Shown piece by piece: positions 8,949 to 16,830 of a DNA stretch of 64,000 nt. The stretch is from assembly GCF_002844235.1 (NCBI RefSeq), contig NZ_PGTS01000002.1, positions 124,001 to 188,000 on the forward strand, in the 5' to 3' direction. Source of the DNA: Thalassospira povalilytica. Lineage in GTDB: Bacteria > Pseudomonadota > Alphaproteobacteria > Rhodospirillales > Thalassospiraceae. Positions within the stretch are counted from its first letter, which is position 1; each line of letters starts with the position of its first letter. The notes beneath the pieces were generated by a model, which ran no database searches, was not told the DNA's origin, and saw nothing but the letters and a program-made list of their open reading frames with translations. The position numbers were made by a program, and so were the translations under genes.

Positions 8949-9902
8949 ATGAGCAGCAATCACGGCATCTCATATGACGCGTTGAAATACGCGCTGACCA
9001 TCAAGGAAAGCTATCAGAGTGGCGAGCCGCTGACAGTGACCGGGGCGGCGAAGCAACAACGTCTTTTGATGCCGGAACATTTGCTGAGCAATGATCTGGC
9101 CTTGATGCAATATGATGATCCGCTGGCGCTTGCTGTTATTGCGACCCGCGATCCGGAAAGCCCGATGGCGCTGGCCGCGGCGATCCGCATGGGACCGCAT
9201 GCAAAATGCAAGGAGCTGATTACCGGCGTGTTTGAAGTGGTCTCGGATGCCACCAAACATGAACTGGTGGCCGATTGCGCCAAGCTTCTGACCAAGAACG
9301 CGTTCAGCCCCGAAGCATTCCATCTGGTGCGGACCCGCGCATCCAACCATGTTGTCGAAATTCGCGAAGCATATCGCCGGGCGATGGCCGACAATCTGCG
9401 GGCGCTTCTGGATGGCAAGATGGCGGCACGCGAATTTGTCGAAGAATTCATCGAACTGGCATCGAACGGAAACCTGCGTATTGATATCTATCGCCGCCTG
9501 GTGATGAAGCTTATGCGGTCAGATGCGGTGCGTCCGAGCGTGAAGTTCATGTTGCTGGAACGCCTTGACCGGTTCCCGCAGATGGTGAAGTTGCAGATTG
9601 TTAACGAGGTTAACTCTGCGCCTGATACGCCGGAATATCAGACCCTGAAACAGGAACTGCGCTGGATCTACGAGACCAAGCAGAAACAGCAAACCCCGCA
9701 ACCGATCAATGCCAGCAAGCCACAGCCCAGTGCGGCTGATCTTGTGGCGCGATCCCAGATCGATTTCGGTGCTGCGGCGGGCATGCATCAGCGCAACAGC
9801 ATCATAAAGCCGGCTGAGCCGACCCTGCGACGCAATGCCAACCCGTCAATCATGCGCAGTGGCGGGTTCAGCACGCGCGAACTTTCGTCCTGGCTGAACT
9901 AG
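8949..9902 (+). CDS. Uncharacterised helical protein, partner of the DUF2336-like gene
   Basis: A 317-residue protein not recognised as a named family. It is predicted soluble and almost entirely helical to about residue 235, rich in Leu, Ala and Arg, with repeat-like helix pairs such as HELVADCAKLL, REFVEEFIELA and YRRLVMKLMR. The rest is a disordered Gln/Pro/Ser/Asn-rich tail that ends in GGFSTRELSSWLN. There is no signal peptide or membrane segment. It starts five bases after the stop of the DUF2336-like gene, so the two products probably act in the same process. Confidence 0.75.
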   Translation: MSSNHGISYDALKYALTIKESYQSGEPLTVTGAAKQQRLLMPEHLLSNDLALMQYDDPLALAVIATRDPESPMALAAAIRMGPHAKCKELITGVFEVVSDATKHELVADCAKLLTKNAFSPEAFHLVRTRASNHVVEIREAYRRAMADNLRALLDGKMAAREFVEEFIELASNGNLRIDIYRRLVMKLMRSDAVRPSVKFMLLERLDRFPQMVKLQIVNEVNSAPDTPEYQTLKQELRWIYETKQKQQTPQPINASKPQPSAADLVARSQIDFGAAAGMHQRNSIIKPAEPTLRRNANPSIMRSGGFSTRELSSWLN

Positions 9903-10027
9903 CCAAGACCAAGCTTACCCCCACATCCACGCAAAATCCCATCCCGATAGATGGCCGAAGTCACGCGATGTGACGTTCAGGCGGGCGGGGAGCACTTACT
10001 TTATATTAGAGCCCCTGGTCTTTTGGT

Positions 10028-10342
10028 CTAGCTGACCAGGCGCGAGCGTGTCTGGGCTTCGTTAAGTGTGGTGTGCAGTCCGATCTGCTTTTCCAGATAG
10101 ACCGTGCAAATGACCCGTAGCAGGGAAGCAAAATTCGGGATGTCGCCACGCTGCGCGACGACCTCGTCATAAATCTTGCCCAGAAATTGCGGGGTGCTGA
10201 AGCCTTCGCCCGCCGAAATTTCATCGAGAATCTGCCAGAAGCGCAATTCAAGACGCAGACTGGTGACAACGCCATTGATCCGCACGGACCGGCTGACGCA
10301 TTGATAGAGTTCGGGTTCGGTACCGGAATAGATTTGACACAT
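10028..10342 (-). CDS. Ribbon-helix-helix domain protein (RHH_4 type)
   Basis: A 104-residue protein with an Arc/MetJ-like RHH_4 core: SRSVRINGVVTSLRLELRFW forms the DNA-contacting strand and first helix, followed by ILDEISAGEGFSTPQFLGKI. Such proteins are usually small cytoplasmic regulators in alphaproteobacteria, although many have no proven DNA target. ATG at 10340-10342 is preferred to a start 28 codons upstream because AGGAAAGG precedes it and the family normally begins just before the RHH strand. No toxin-like gene adjoins it, so a toxin-antitoxin role is unlikely. Confidence 0.75.
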   Translation of the reverse strand: MCQIYSGTEPELYQCVSRSVRINGVVTSLRLELRFWQILDEISAGEGFSTPQFLGKIYDEVVAQRGDIPNFASLLRVICTVYLEKQIGLHTTLNEAQTRSRLVS

Positions 10343-10458
10343 GAGGACGGCCTTTCCTGCAATGCTGCCCGTTTTGCGTCCCGCGAAAAAGGTGCCGGGC
10401 AGCTTATGGTCCGGGCCTGTTGCCAAGTCTGCGCAGACCCGTCAGTGCATGGTCAGGG

Positions 10459-10493
10459 AAAAATCGCCCAAGCGCAATCGGCGAATGGGCGAT
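10459..10493 (-). terminator. Terminator of the DJ-1/PfpI gene
   Basis: On the minus strand the stem ATCGCCCA (10486-10493) / TGGGCGAT (10463-10470) is followed by T residues, seven bases after the stop codon of the DJ-1/PfpI gene. Confidence 0.75.
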
Positions 10494-10499
10494 TGATCA

Positions 10500-11081
10500 T
10501 CACAATTTTATGTCGGTTCCGAGGACGGCAAGGAAAGCTGCCAGCCATTTGGGATGGGCAGGCCAGGCCGGTGCGGTGACAAGGTTGCCATCCGTGCAGG
10601 CATCATCAATCGCGATATCGGCATAAATCCCGCCGCCAAGTTTGACTTCGGGGGCGCAGGCCGGATAGGCGGAAACCTTGCGGCCCTTGATGATATCAGC
10701 AGCCGCCAGAAGCTGTGCGCCATGACAAACAGCAGCAATCGGTTTGCCGGCATCGTTGAAATCGCGCACCAGCCGGATGACGTCTTCGTTCAGGCGAAGA
10801 TATTCCGGCGCACGGCCACCGGGGATCAGAAGGGCGTCATAGTTTTCAGCACGCGCTGAAGCGAAATCGGCATTCAGTGCAAAGTTATGACCGCGCTTTT
10901 CGCTATAGGTCTGATCGCCTTCGAAATCGTGAATGGCGGTTGCCACGGTATCGCCAGCCTTCTTGTCGGGGCAGACGGCATCGACTTTGTGCCCGACCGC
11001 AAGCAGGGTCTGGAACGGCACCATGGTTTCATAATCTTCGGCGAAATCACCGGTGATCATCAAAATCTTTTTGGCAGACAT
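10500..11081 (-). CDS. DJ-1/PfpI family protein
   Basis: A 193-residue class I glutamine-amidotransferase-like protein of the DJ-1/PfpI family. The nucleophile elbow [10 protein letters not shown] contains the conserved Cys-His pair, and [13 protein letters not shown] is the preceding oxyanion loop. Members act as proteases, glyoxalase-type deglycases or stress chaperones in the cytoplasm; the sequence alone does not tell which. ATG at 11079-11081 has GGGAGGA seven bases upstream. It is a single-gene unit with its own terminator. Confidence 0.88.
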   Translation of the reverse strand: MSAKKILMITGDFAEDYETMVPFQTLLAVGHKVDAVCPDKKAGDTVATAIHDFEGDQTYSEKRGHNFALNADFASARAENYDALLIPGGRAPEYLRLNEDVIRLVRDFNDAGKPIAAVCHGAQLLAAADIIKGRKVSAYPACAPEVKLGGGIYADIAIDDACTDGNLVTAPAWPAHPKWLAAFLAVLGTDIKL

Positions 11082-11442
11082 CGTTTATATCCTCCCGGGC
11101 GTGTTGTGATTGTCGTTGAGGGATGGAAATCATACGCCTGCAAGTAGCCGGGCGGGTAACAGCGGGCTACTACATGCCCGGTGCAAAGGCCGTGGGGATA
11201 TATGGCGGGGATATATAGCGGGCCGTGGGGTTGCCACAGGAGTGCCGAGAGAAAGAGCAGGGGCGCAGGGAAGGGCCAGGTATGCGCCTTTGCGGTCGGG
11301 CTGGCAGGGGGATGGCATTTGACAGGCATGGTGCGTGGTGTTCCTTCCTGTGTCCTGTGTCCTGTGTCCTGTGTCCTGTGTCCCGTAACCATTGTTCTAG
11401 GCAACGGGCCGGTGCATTGGCCCTGGCCTTGAAAATTGCCAT
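11082..11442. other. Intergenic region with simple repeats
   Basis: About 360 bases upstream of the DJ-1/PfpI gene. It holds a five-copy heptamer array and a short duplication of ggggatatat (near 11196-11217). Frames that read through the repeats give low-complexity peptides without ribosome sites and are not accepted as genes. Confidence 0.6.
11347..11381. repeat. Heptanucleotide tandem repeat, five copies
   Basis: CCTGTGT is repeated five times without error over 35 bases, followed by a degenerate CCCGT. It lies between the DJ-1/PfpI and mscS-like genes, outside any supported gene. Arrays like this can change length by slipped-strand replication. Confidence 0.95.
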
Positions 11443-11475
11443 AAAAAAAGAGGCCCGTTATCGGGGCCTCTTTCA
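11443..11475 (-). terminator. Terminator of the mscS-like gene
   Basis: On the minus strand GAGGCCCC...GGGCCTC is followed by seven T residues, 25 bases beyond the stop codon of the channel gene. Confidence 0.88.
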
Positions 11476-11498
11476 TGTGGTCAAGGATCAGGAACCGG

Positions 11499-12485
11499 TC
11501 AGCTTTTGCTTTCGGGTGCCTTTTTCGCAGCGGTGGTTTTGGCCGCCGTGGTTTTGGTGGTCGATTTTGCAGCGGTTGAACGCGAACGGGTGGCCGGTTT
11601 CTTGGCCGGTGCCTTTGCAGCCGGTTTGGCTGCTGTTTTGGTCGCGGTGCTTGCGGTTTCAGAAGATTCGATGATGTGCAGGTCACGCTGCGGGAACGGA
11701 ATCGAGAAGCCGGCAGCTTCAAGTTCGGTTTTCGATTTGCGTGTCAGGTCAAAGAAGGTCGGCCAGAATTCGGACGTTGCCACCCAGCCGCGTGCGGTCA
11801 GATCGACCGAGCTTTCGCCAAGGGTCGCGACGAAGCTCATCGGTTCCGGGTCCTTGAGAACACGCGGATCGGATGCCACCAGGTTTTTCAGGAAATCAAG
11901 TGCCGCATCAACATCGTCGTCATAGGCGATACCGACCTTGATATCGAGACGACGGGTCGGGTTGCGCGAATAGTTTTTGATCGCGCTGTTCCAGATCTGC
12001 GAGTTCGGGGCAGAAATGAACACACCGTCCGGCGTCTTGAGCAGGGTGGTGAACAGGGTGATTTCAACGACGGTACCGGAAATCGAACCGGCTTCGACGA
12101 ATTCGTCAATCTTGAGCGGACGCAGGATCAGGATCATGACACCGGCGGCGATGTTTGACAGCGTGCCTTGCAGTGCCAGACCGATTGCCAGACCGGCAGC
12201 ACCGAGGACGGCGATGATGCTGGTTGTTTCCACACCAAAGTTCGAAAGAACCGCGACGAGGACGAATACCAGGATTGCGTAACGCACAATGCTTGCTGCC
12301 AGCGGCTTGAGAGTCGCATCGACAAATTTTGCATTTTTAAGCGAGTGGCGTACCAGTGCCGAGGCGCGTCCGGCAAGCCACCAGCCAACGGCTAGAATGA
12401 CAATTGCGCCTAAAAGATCCATGCCAAAGCCGAGTGCGAACTGCTTTAGCATCAGTGTGATCTTGGATACATCGGTTTCAATCAT
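11499..12485 (-). CDS. Small-conductance mechanosensitive channel (MscS family) with a basic tail
   Basis: A 328-residue MscS-family inner-membrane channel that would release solutes under osmotic downshock. There are three hydrophobic segments in about the first 115 residues. The pore helix VLGAAGLAIGLALQGTLSNI has the family's Gly/Ala packing. The beta domain (RPLKIDEFVEAGSISGTVVE) and the motif NSQIWNSAIKNYSRNPTRR follow. The last 55 residues are an unusual Ala/Lys/Thr-rich, histone-H1-like tail (KPAAKAPAKKPATRS and repeats of TAAK), which the compact E. coli MscS (286 residues) lacks. ATG at 12483-12485. The tail is cytoplasmic in the MscS topology. Confidence 0.93.
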   Translation of the reverse strand: MIETDVSKITLMLKQFALGFGMDLLGAIVILAVGWWLAGRASALVRHSLKNAKFVDATLKPLAASIVRYAILVFVLVAVLSNFGVETTSIIAVLGAAGLAIGLALQGTLSNIAAGVMILILRPLKIDEFVEAGSISGTVVEITLFTTLLKTPDGVFISAPNSQIWNSAIKNYSRNPTRRLDIKVGIAYDDDVDAALDFLKNLVASDPRVLKDPEPMSFVATLGESSVDLTARGWVATSEFWPTFFDLTRKSKTELEAAGFSIPFPQRDLHIIESSETASTATKTAAKPAAKAPAKKPATRSRSTAAKSTTKTTAAKTTAAKKAPESKS

Positions 12486-12710
12486 TTCATCCTCGTGCGC
12501 TCAGTGTCATGGTTGTATTATTTGCTACTCATACATCAGTATGACACAATAAGAATTACAGGTTTATGTGTTCTTGAAAAGTGTGTAGCAAAACACAATT
12601 CTTTTTACACGTATGGAACAAATCGCGTTTTCGGTCGTTTTGAGACATAATCTCACCATCTTTGGTGATAAAGTATTTGCTGAATAACAACCTTAAGACA
12701 GGGGTAAGAC

Positions 12711-13613
12711 ATGCAGATTCGTCCGACTATTCTTTGTGCTCTTGGTGGCGTTGCGCTTCTGAGTGCGTGTAGCAGCGTAGATAATTCCGGGACTGCGGTT
12801 ATGTATGGCGGTAACCCGCTGACATACAGCAATTCTGTATCATCTGCGATCTCTGGCACCGAGCCGACGACCGCATTCGGCAAGGCGCTGAAAGCCGAGT
12901 ATATCGCTTATGCACAGCGCGAAGCTGACGAGTGGTACGACTTCTTTGATGCCGATTTCTTTGCGAAAAAGGCCGGCAAAGTAGCAAGCAACGAAACCAT
13001 TCTTCCGGAAGATCCGGCAAACTGGCGTTTCTCGGCTGAAGAAATTGCACAGAAACGTGCAGTTCGTGACGAGCTGATCGGTTTGCTTGATGATGGCAAG
13101 CGCGAAGAAAAGCCTGACACCGCAGCAATTGCACAGGCCCGTTTCGATTGCTGGATCGAGGAAAGTGAAGAAGGCTGGCAGACCGAGCTGATCAGCCAGT
13201 GCTGGAAAGACTTCGAAGCTGCGATGGCAGAACTTCGTGCGGTAGAGCCGGCACCGGCTGCTGCGGCACCGGTTGCTGCGAAAGAAGCACGTCTGTTCAC
13301 GATCTTCTTCGATTTCGACAGCGTTGCAATTACCCCGGTTTCGGAGCGCGTTCTTGATGCAGCGGCCGAACAGTGGGCAACTTCGATGGGTAATGTTGCG
13401 ATCGTCGGTCACGCCGATGCATCGGGTTCGGCAGCCTATAACCTGAAACTGTCCGAACGTCGTGCACAGGCTGCTCTGTCGCAGCTGACCGGTCGTGGTA
13501 TCAAAGCTGACATGATCGAGAGCGATGCGGTTGGTGAAGGTGAACTTCTCATCCCGACTCCGGATGGTGTTCGTGAGCCGCGTAACCGTCGTGTGACGAT
13601 TTCTGTCGACTAA
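12711..13613 (+). CDS. OmpA-family outer-membrane lipoprotein
   Basis: A 300-residue lipoprotein. Its signal peptide ends in a lipobox, LLSAC (Cys20). A helical middle region with KAEYIAYAQREADEWYDFFD follows, then a Pro/Ala linker and an OmpA-like peptidoglycan-binding domain from about residue 195 (FTIFFDFDSVAITPVSERVL, GHADASGSAAYN, LSERRAQAALSQL, EPRNRRVTISVD). The protein would tether the outer membrane to the cell wall. It differs from Pal in its long helical insert. It starts at ATG 12711 and ends in a strong terminator. The 225 bases upstream are AT-rich and should hold its promoter. Confidence 0.92.
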   Translation: MQIRPTILCALGGVALLSACSSVDNSGTAVMYGGNPLTYSNSVSSAISGTEPTTAFGKALKAEYIAYAQREADEWYDFFDADFFAKKAGKVASNETILPEDPANWRFSAEEIAQKRAVRDELIGLLDDGKREEKPDTAAIAQARFDCWIEESEEGWQTELISQCWKDFEAAMAELRAVEPAPAAAAPVAAKEARLFTIFFDFDSVAITPVSERVLDAAAEQWATSMGNVAIVGHADASGSAAYNLKLSERRAQAALSQLTGRGIKADMIESDAVGEGELLIPTPDGVREPRNRRVTISVD

Positions 13614-13639
13614 GCTTCGACATTTACCAAATCTTTGGC

Positions 13640-13673
13640 AACGAGGTGGCATTATGCCACCTCGTTGTTTTTA
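13640..13673 (+). terminator. Terminator after the OmpA-family lipoprotein gene
   Basis: A near-perfect stem AACGAGGTGGC/GCCACCTCGTT is followed by GTTTTTAT, 27 bases after the stop codon. Confidence 0.9.
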
Positions 13674-13786
13674 TATGTGCTTTTACCTGTGCCGAAGAAT
13701 TTCGCAGGAATTACAGTTGAAATTCGGATTAATCTGCATAATCTCAGCGAAGTATTCCGACACGTATCAGTGAGAGGCGGGGACAT

Positions 13787-14431
13787 ATGCTAAAGGCCAT
13801 TGCGGCGGTCTTTTCGCGACGCTCGGGGGGCGTGACACTTGCACTGGCGATTGCGTCAGCGGCAATTACACCGGCTGCGATGGCAGCGGATAAAACCCCA
13901 ATCGTACCTTTTGAAAAGTTTTATGCTGATCAGCGAGGTGACGGAAAGTTGCTGCGCTTTAATGCGTTTTCCGGGGAAATTCCGGGGAAACGAATCAAGG
14001 CGCTGTTGCGATCGGGTCAGGTTGTTGGTGACCGCATCCTTCTTTCCGAAGATGTCGCGGTCTATTTCCCGGATGGCTATATCGTCCAGTCACAAGCCCG
14101 GTTCAGCAAATATATCCCCAAACCCAATGTCGTTCCCGGTACTGTTGCCAGCCGGGATCATCTGTCGGAAAATCCGCGTTACGCGCTGGTGGAACGTTTT
14201 GACACGATCCTTGGCCGTGAATGCGCCCGCACAGAATATGCCAACGGCTTTGCCGCATTGCGGATCAAGTCGGACGGCGTGGTGTCGCTGGTTCTCGAAA
14301 CATCGGGGCTTTATGACCAGATTGTTGACGAACAGACCACGACCTATAGCGTGACCAGTGCCGTACAGCCGGTCTTTATCGGCAATCAGGGCCTGATGCC
14401 CGAACTGATGGCAAAATGCGGTCGCGGCTGA
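13787..14431 (+). CDS. Exported protein of unknown function
   Basis: A 214-residue protein with a clear signal peptide (LALAIASAAITPAAMAADK, cleaved after AMA) and no further membrane segment. The mature part is mostly beta, with VAVYFPDGYIVQSQARF and FDTILGRECARTEYANGFAAL. It has two cysteines (Cys in GRECA and in MAKCGRG near the end) that could pair in the periplasm. No known family was recognised. ATG at 13787 follows GAGGCGGGG, and a good terminator lies after the gene, so it is a monocistronic, well-formed gene. Confidence 0.8.
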   Translation: MLKAIAAVFSRRSGGVTLALAIASAAITPAAMAADKTPIVPFEKFYADQRGDGKLLRFNAFSGEIPGKRIKALLRSGQVVGDRILLSEDVAVYFPDGYIVQSQARFSKYIPKPNVVPGTVASRDHLSENPRYALVERFDTILGRECARTEYANGFAALRIKSDGVVSLVLETSGLYDQIVDEQTTTYSVTSAVQPVFIGNQGLMPELMAKCGRG

Positions 14432-14456
14432 TCGCGCATTTGTCTGACTGAATTGC

Positions 14457-14484
14457 AAAAGGCACCGGGGTCCGGTGCCTTTTT
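14457..14484. terminator. Bidirectional terminator
   Basis: AAAAGGCACCGG/CCGGTGCCTTTTT lies between the exported-protein gene (plus) and the convergent CoA-binding gene (minus). A and T runs on opposite sides allow it to serve both. Confidence 0.9.
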
Positions 14485-14526
14485 ATTTTGGCGACTCGCC
14501 ATCGCAAATTTTGAAAAATCACCCGA

Positions 14527-14949
14527 TCAGAACAGCCGGGGAATTTCGATGGCCGGGCAACGGTTCATCACGGCGACCATGCCATGATCGATTGCCCGGG
14601 ACGCCGCATCGGGGTTCAGCACGCCAAGTTGCATCCAGACCGACTTGGCCTTGATTGCGATGGCTTCATCCACGACACCGGCGGCATCGTCACTATTGCG
14701 GAAGATATCGACCATATCGACCGGTTCGGAAATGTCGGCAAGGGTGGCGACCACCGTCTGACCGTGAATTTCCCCGCCTGCCTGACCGGGATTGACCGGG
14801 ATCACGTGATATCCGCGATCAAGCAGGAATTTCATCACGCGGTTCGACGGGCGATCAGGCTTGGGACTGGCGCCGACAAGGGCGATTGTTCTGGTCGTTT
14901 CCAGAAGCGATTTAAGGGCGGCATCATCCGGGTTTTCGAACTGGGGCAT
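14527..14949 (-). CDS. CoA-binding domain protein (YccU-like)
   Basis: A 140-residue single-domain Rossmann protein of the CoA-binding family (YccU/YneT type). It has the nucleotide-binding start TIALVGASPKPDRPSNRVM, the internal HVIPVNPG, and the C-terminal VWMQLGVLNPDA. The same fold forms the N-terminal part of succinyl-CoA ligase-like proteins, but the small stand-alone members have no assigned reaction. The frame is open from TTG at 14958; ATG at 14947-14949 is chosen. Neither has a strong ribosome site. It is convergent with the exported-protein gene. Confidence 0.85.
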   Translation of the reverse strand: MPQFENPDDAALKSLLETTRTIALVGASPKPDRPSNRVMKFLLDRGYHVIPVNPGQAGGEIHGQTVVATLADISEPVDMVDIFRNSDDAAGVVDEAIAIKAKSVWMQLGVLNPDAASRAIDHGMVAVMNRCPAIEIPRLF

Positions 14950-15186
14950 TTTGTTCAATCCATCAATTGTTCTTGGTTGATAGTTATATGATCGGCGATC
15001 CTGTGCAACTGTTTGGCGCGGGTCACGGGTTGAAAGGCGGGCTCGCGGAAAGTTGATGGCGAGTTTAAATGACGCGGCACATCAAATGCGCTTTGAGTAG
15101 GTCATGGCAGTTTCCGGCTATGCCGGGATTCCGTGTTTGAATTTGGCGCGCGCGTGCGTGTTGCACAACACCATAGGCTTGACTGC

Positions 15187-16065
15187 ATGTATCCATGGCG
15201 TGATCCGTCCGGACGGTTTTCCTTTTTCAAACTGGTGGTCTTTGTCGCGCTGCTTGTGCCCGGTGTGGTTTTGCTGTGGCCGGTGATTGCACAGGGCGGG
15301 GCGACGATCCCGGTCAAGGAAGCTATCCTGCAAAGTGGTGACTGGACGATCAGGGTCCTTTTGATATCGCTTTTGATCACGCCATTGCGCCGGATTACCC
15401 GATTTTCAAAGCTGGTGCAGGTGCGCCGCCAGATCGGTGTTGCCGCCTTTTGTTACGGGATGGTTCATCTTGGGCTTTATGCCATCAGTCAGAACCTTGA
15501 TCTTGGGCGGATCGCAAGCGAGATCGTCCTTCGGATTTATCTGACGATCGGGTTTGTCGCCCTGATCGGGCTTGCGATTCTTGCCGCGACCTCGACCAAG
15601 GCGGCAATGCGCAGGCTTGGTGCGAAATGGGCCCGCCTGCACAAACTGGTTTATCCGATTGCGGTTCTGGGGGCGCTGCATTTCTTTATGCAGTCCAAGG
15701 TCGATGTCAGCGAAGCCACCCTGATGGCCGGGTTGTTTGTCGCCCTGATGCTGTATCGGTTTGCACATTGGCGGGGCTGGTCATTGCGGTCGGCTGTGAC
15801 GCTTGTTGTGATTGCGGTGATCGCAGGCCTTGCGACAGCGGGCATTGAATATGGCTGGTACGCGCTGGCCACCGGTATTCCGGCCGGGCGCGTGGTGGCG
15901 GCCAATCTTGAATGGATGTGGCCATTGCGCCCGGCATGGAATGTGTTGCTGGCCGGTCTTGTGATGGTGGTGATTTACCCGTTTGGCCGCGATGGTGCCG
16001 GACGGGCGATGTTATCGGCGCTGATCGGTGCCGGGTCTAGACCGCAGCACTCGCGCGGCGGGTAA
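15187..16065 (+). CDS. msrQ: MsrQ/YedZ-type haem membrane protein
   Basis: A 292-residue integral membrane protein of the ferric-reductase-like YedZ family. MsrQ passes electrons from the quinone pool to the periplasmic methionine sulfoxide reductase MsrP. Visible features are several hydrophobic helices, the RVLLISLLITPLRR loop, VRRQIGVAAFCYGMVHLGLY and WARLHKLVYPIAVLGALHFF, whose histidines are the likely haem ligands. The frame extends to a GTG at 15133, but ATG at 15187 matches the usual family beginning. The last 29 bases overlap the 3' end of the convergent LysE-type gene. There is no msrP next to it, which is unusual; the C-terminal 70 residues with additional helices also exceed E. 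coli MsrQ (211 residues). Confidence 0.85.
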   Translation: MYPWRDPSGRFSFFKLVVFVALLVPGVVLLWPVIAQGGATIPVKEAILQSGDWTIRVLLISLLITPLRRITRFSKLVQVRRQIGVAAFCYGMVHLGLYAISQNLDLGRIASEIVLRIYLTIGFVALIGLAILAATSTKAAMRRLGAKWARLHKLVYPIAVLGALHFFMQSKVDVSEATLMAGLFVALMLYRFAHWRGWSLRSAVTLVVIAVIAGLATAGIEYGWYALATGIPAGRVVAANLEWMWPLRPAWNVLLAGLVMVVIYPFGRDGAGRAMLSALIGAGSRPQHSRGG

Positions 16066-16672
16066 GGGCAGTCAGCAAGCCCGCACCAATCATCACCCCG
16101 CCACCAACCCGGGTCAGACGACGCATGGCATCAGGATGGCGGAACCGTTCACGCAGGGCGGCGGCCATCACCGCCCAGATCGCGACATTGATCGCAGCCA
16201 GAATGACAAAGGTTGCGGTCATAACGACAAACTGCGGCAAAACCGGGTTTCCGGCTGTGATGAATTGCGGCACAAAGGCAATGAAGAACACGATGCCCTT
16301 GGGATTAAGGGCGGTGACCACATAGGCCTGAAGGAACATGCGCGACGGGCGGTTGCGTTTGGCATCCGGGTTGTCCTGCAACGCGCCGGGATTATCGCGC
16401 CACATCTTGATGCCCAGATAGACCAGATAGGCCGCGCCGCAGAATTTCAGGATGGTAAAGGCCTCGGCCGAGGTGGCAAGAAGCGCACCGGCCCCGGCCA
16501 GCGAAATGGTCATTGCAGTCAGATCGCCCAGGGCAACGCCGGGAACAGTCGCCCAGGCGGTTTGCCGTCCCTTGCTCAGGGCGTAGCTGACCACCAGCAT
16601 GATGGTCGGGCCGGGAATGATCAGAATGACGGTGCAGGCAACGACAAAGGCAAGCCACATTTCAAACGGCAT
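16037..16672 (-). CDS. LysE/RhtB family amino-acid exporter
   Basis: A 211-residue inner-membrane exporter of the LysE/RhtB family with about six hydrophobic helices. Signature stretches are IIPGPTIMLVVSYALSKGR near the N-terminus, CGAAYLVYLGIKMWR in the middle and VTALNPKGIVFFIAFVPQFI. Members export homoserine, threonine, lysine or other amino acids. ATG at 16670-16672 has GGAG eight bases upstream; the longer open frame lacks this. The 3' end overlaps the convergent msrQ-like gene by 29 bases. Confidence 0.92.
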   Translation of the reverse strand: MPFEMWLAFVVACTVILIIPGPTIMLVVSYALSKGRQTAWATVPGVALGDLTAMTISLAGAGALLATSAEAFTILKFCGAAYLVYLGIKMWRDNPGALQDNPDAKRNRPSRMFLQAYVVTALNPKGIVFFIAFVPQFITAGNPVLPQFVVMTATFVILAAINVAIWAVMAAALRERFRHPDAMRRLTRVGGGVMIGAGLLTALTRRASAAV

Positions 16673-16830
16673 CGGAGTTACTCCATCAGGGCGTGACAGG
16701 TCGCCACCATCGCAGGACCAATGCCGGGCAAACCCGACCGGGCACCCGGGCAAAACCGCGATGGCAGCAGATATATGAGCAAACGCAGAGTTCAGATGCG
16801 AATGCAACCCTTCAATCCGTAATCAGGCGG

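Noticed and set aside
10028..10342. Possible toxin-antitoxin module at the RHH gene
   Set aside because: The RHH_4 type is widespread as a solo protein in alphaproteobacteria and no small toxin-like gene adjoins it.
11060..11722. 220-codon minus-strand frame across the heptamer array
   Set aside because: It begins inside the DJ-1/PfpI gene region, is made of simple-repeat peptides (TGHRTQD) and overlaps the mscS-like gene and its terminator.
16028..16696. 222-codon plus-strand frame opposite the LysE-type gene
   Set aside because: Polar, repetitive composition and full overlap with a clear membrane exporter gene.
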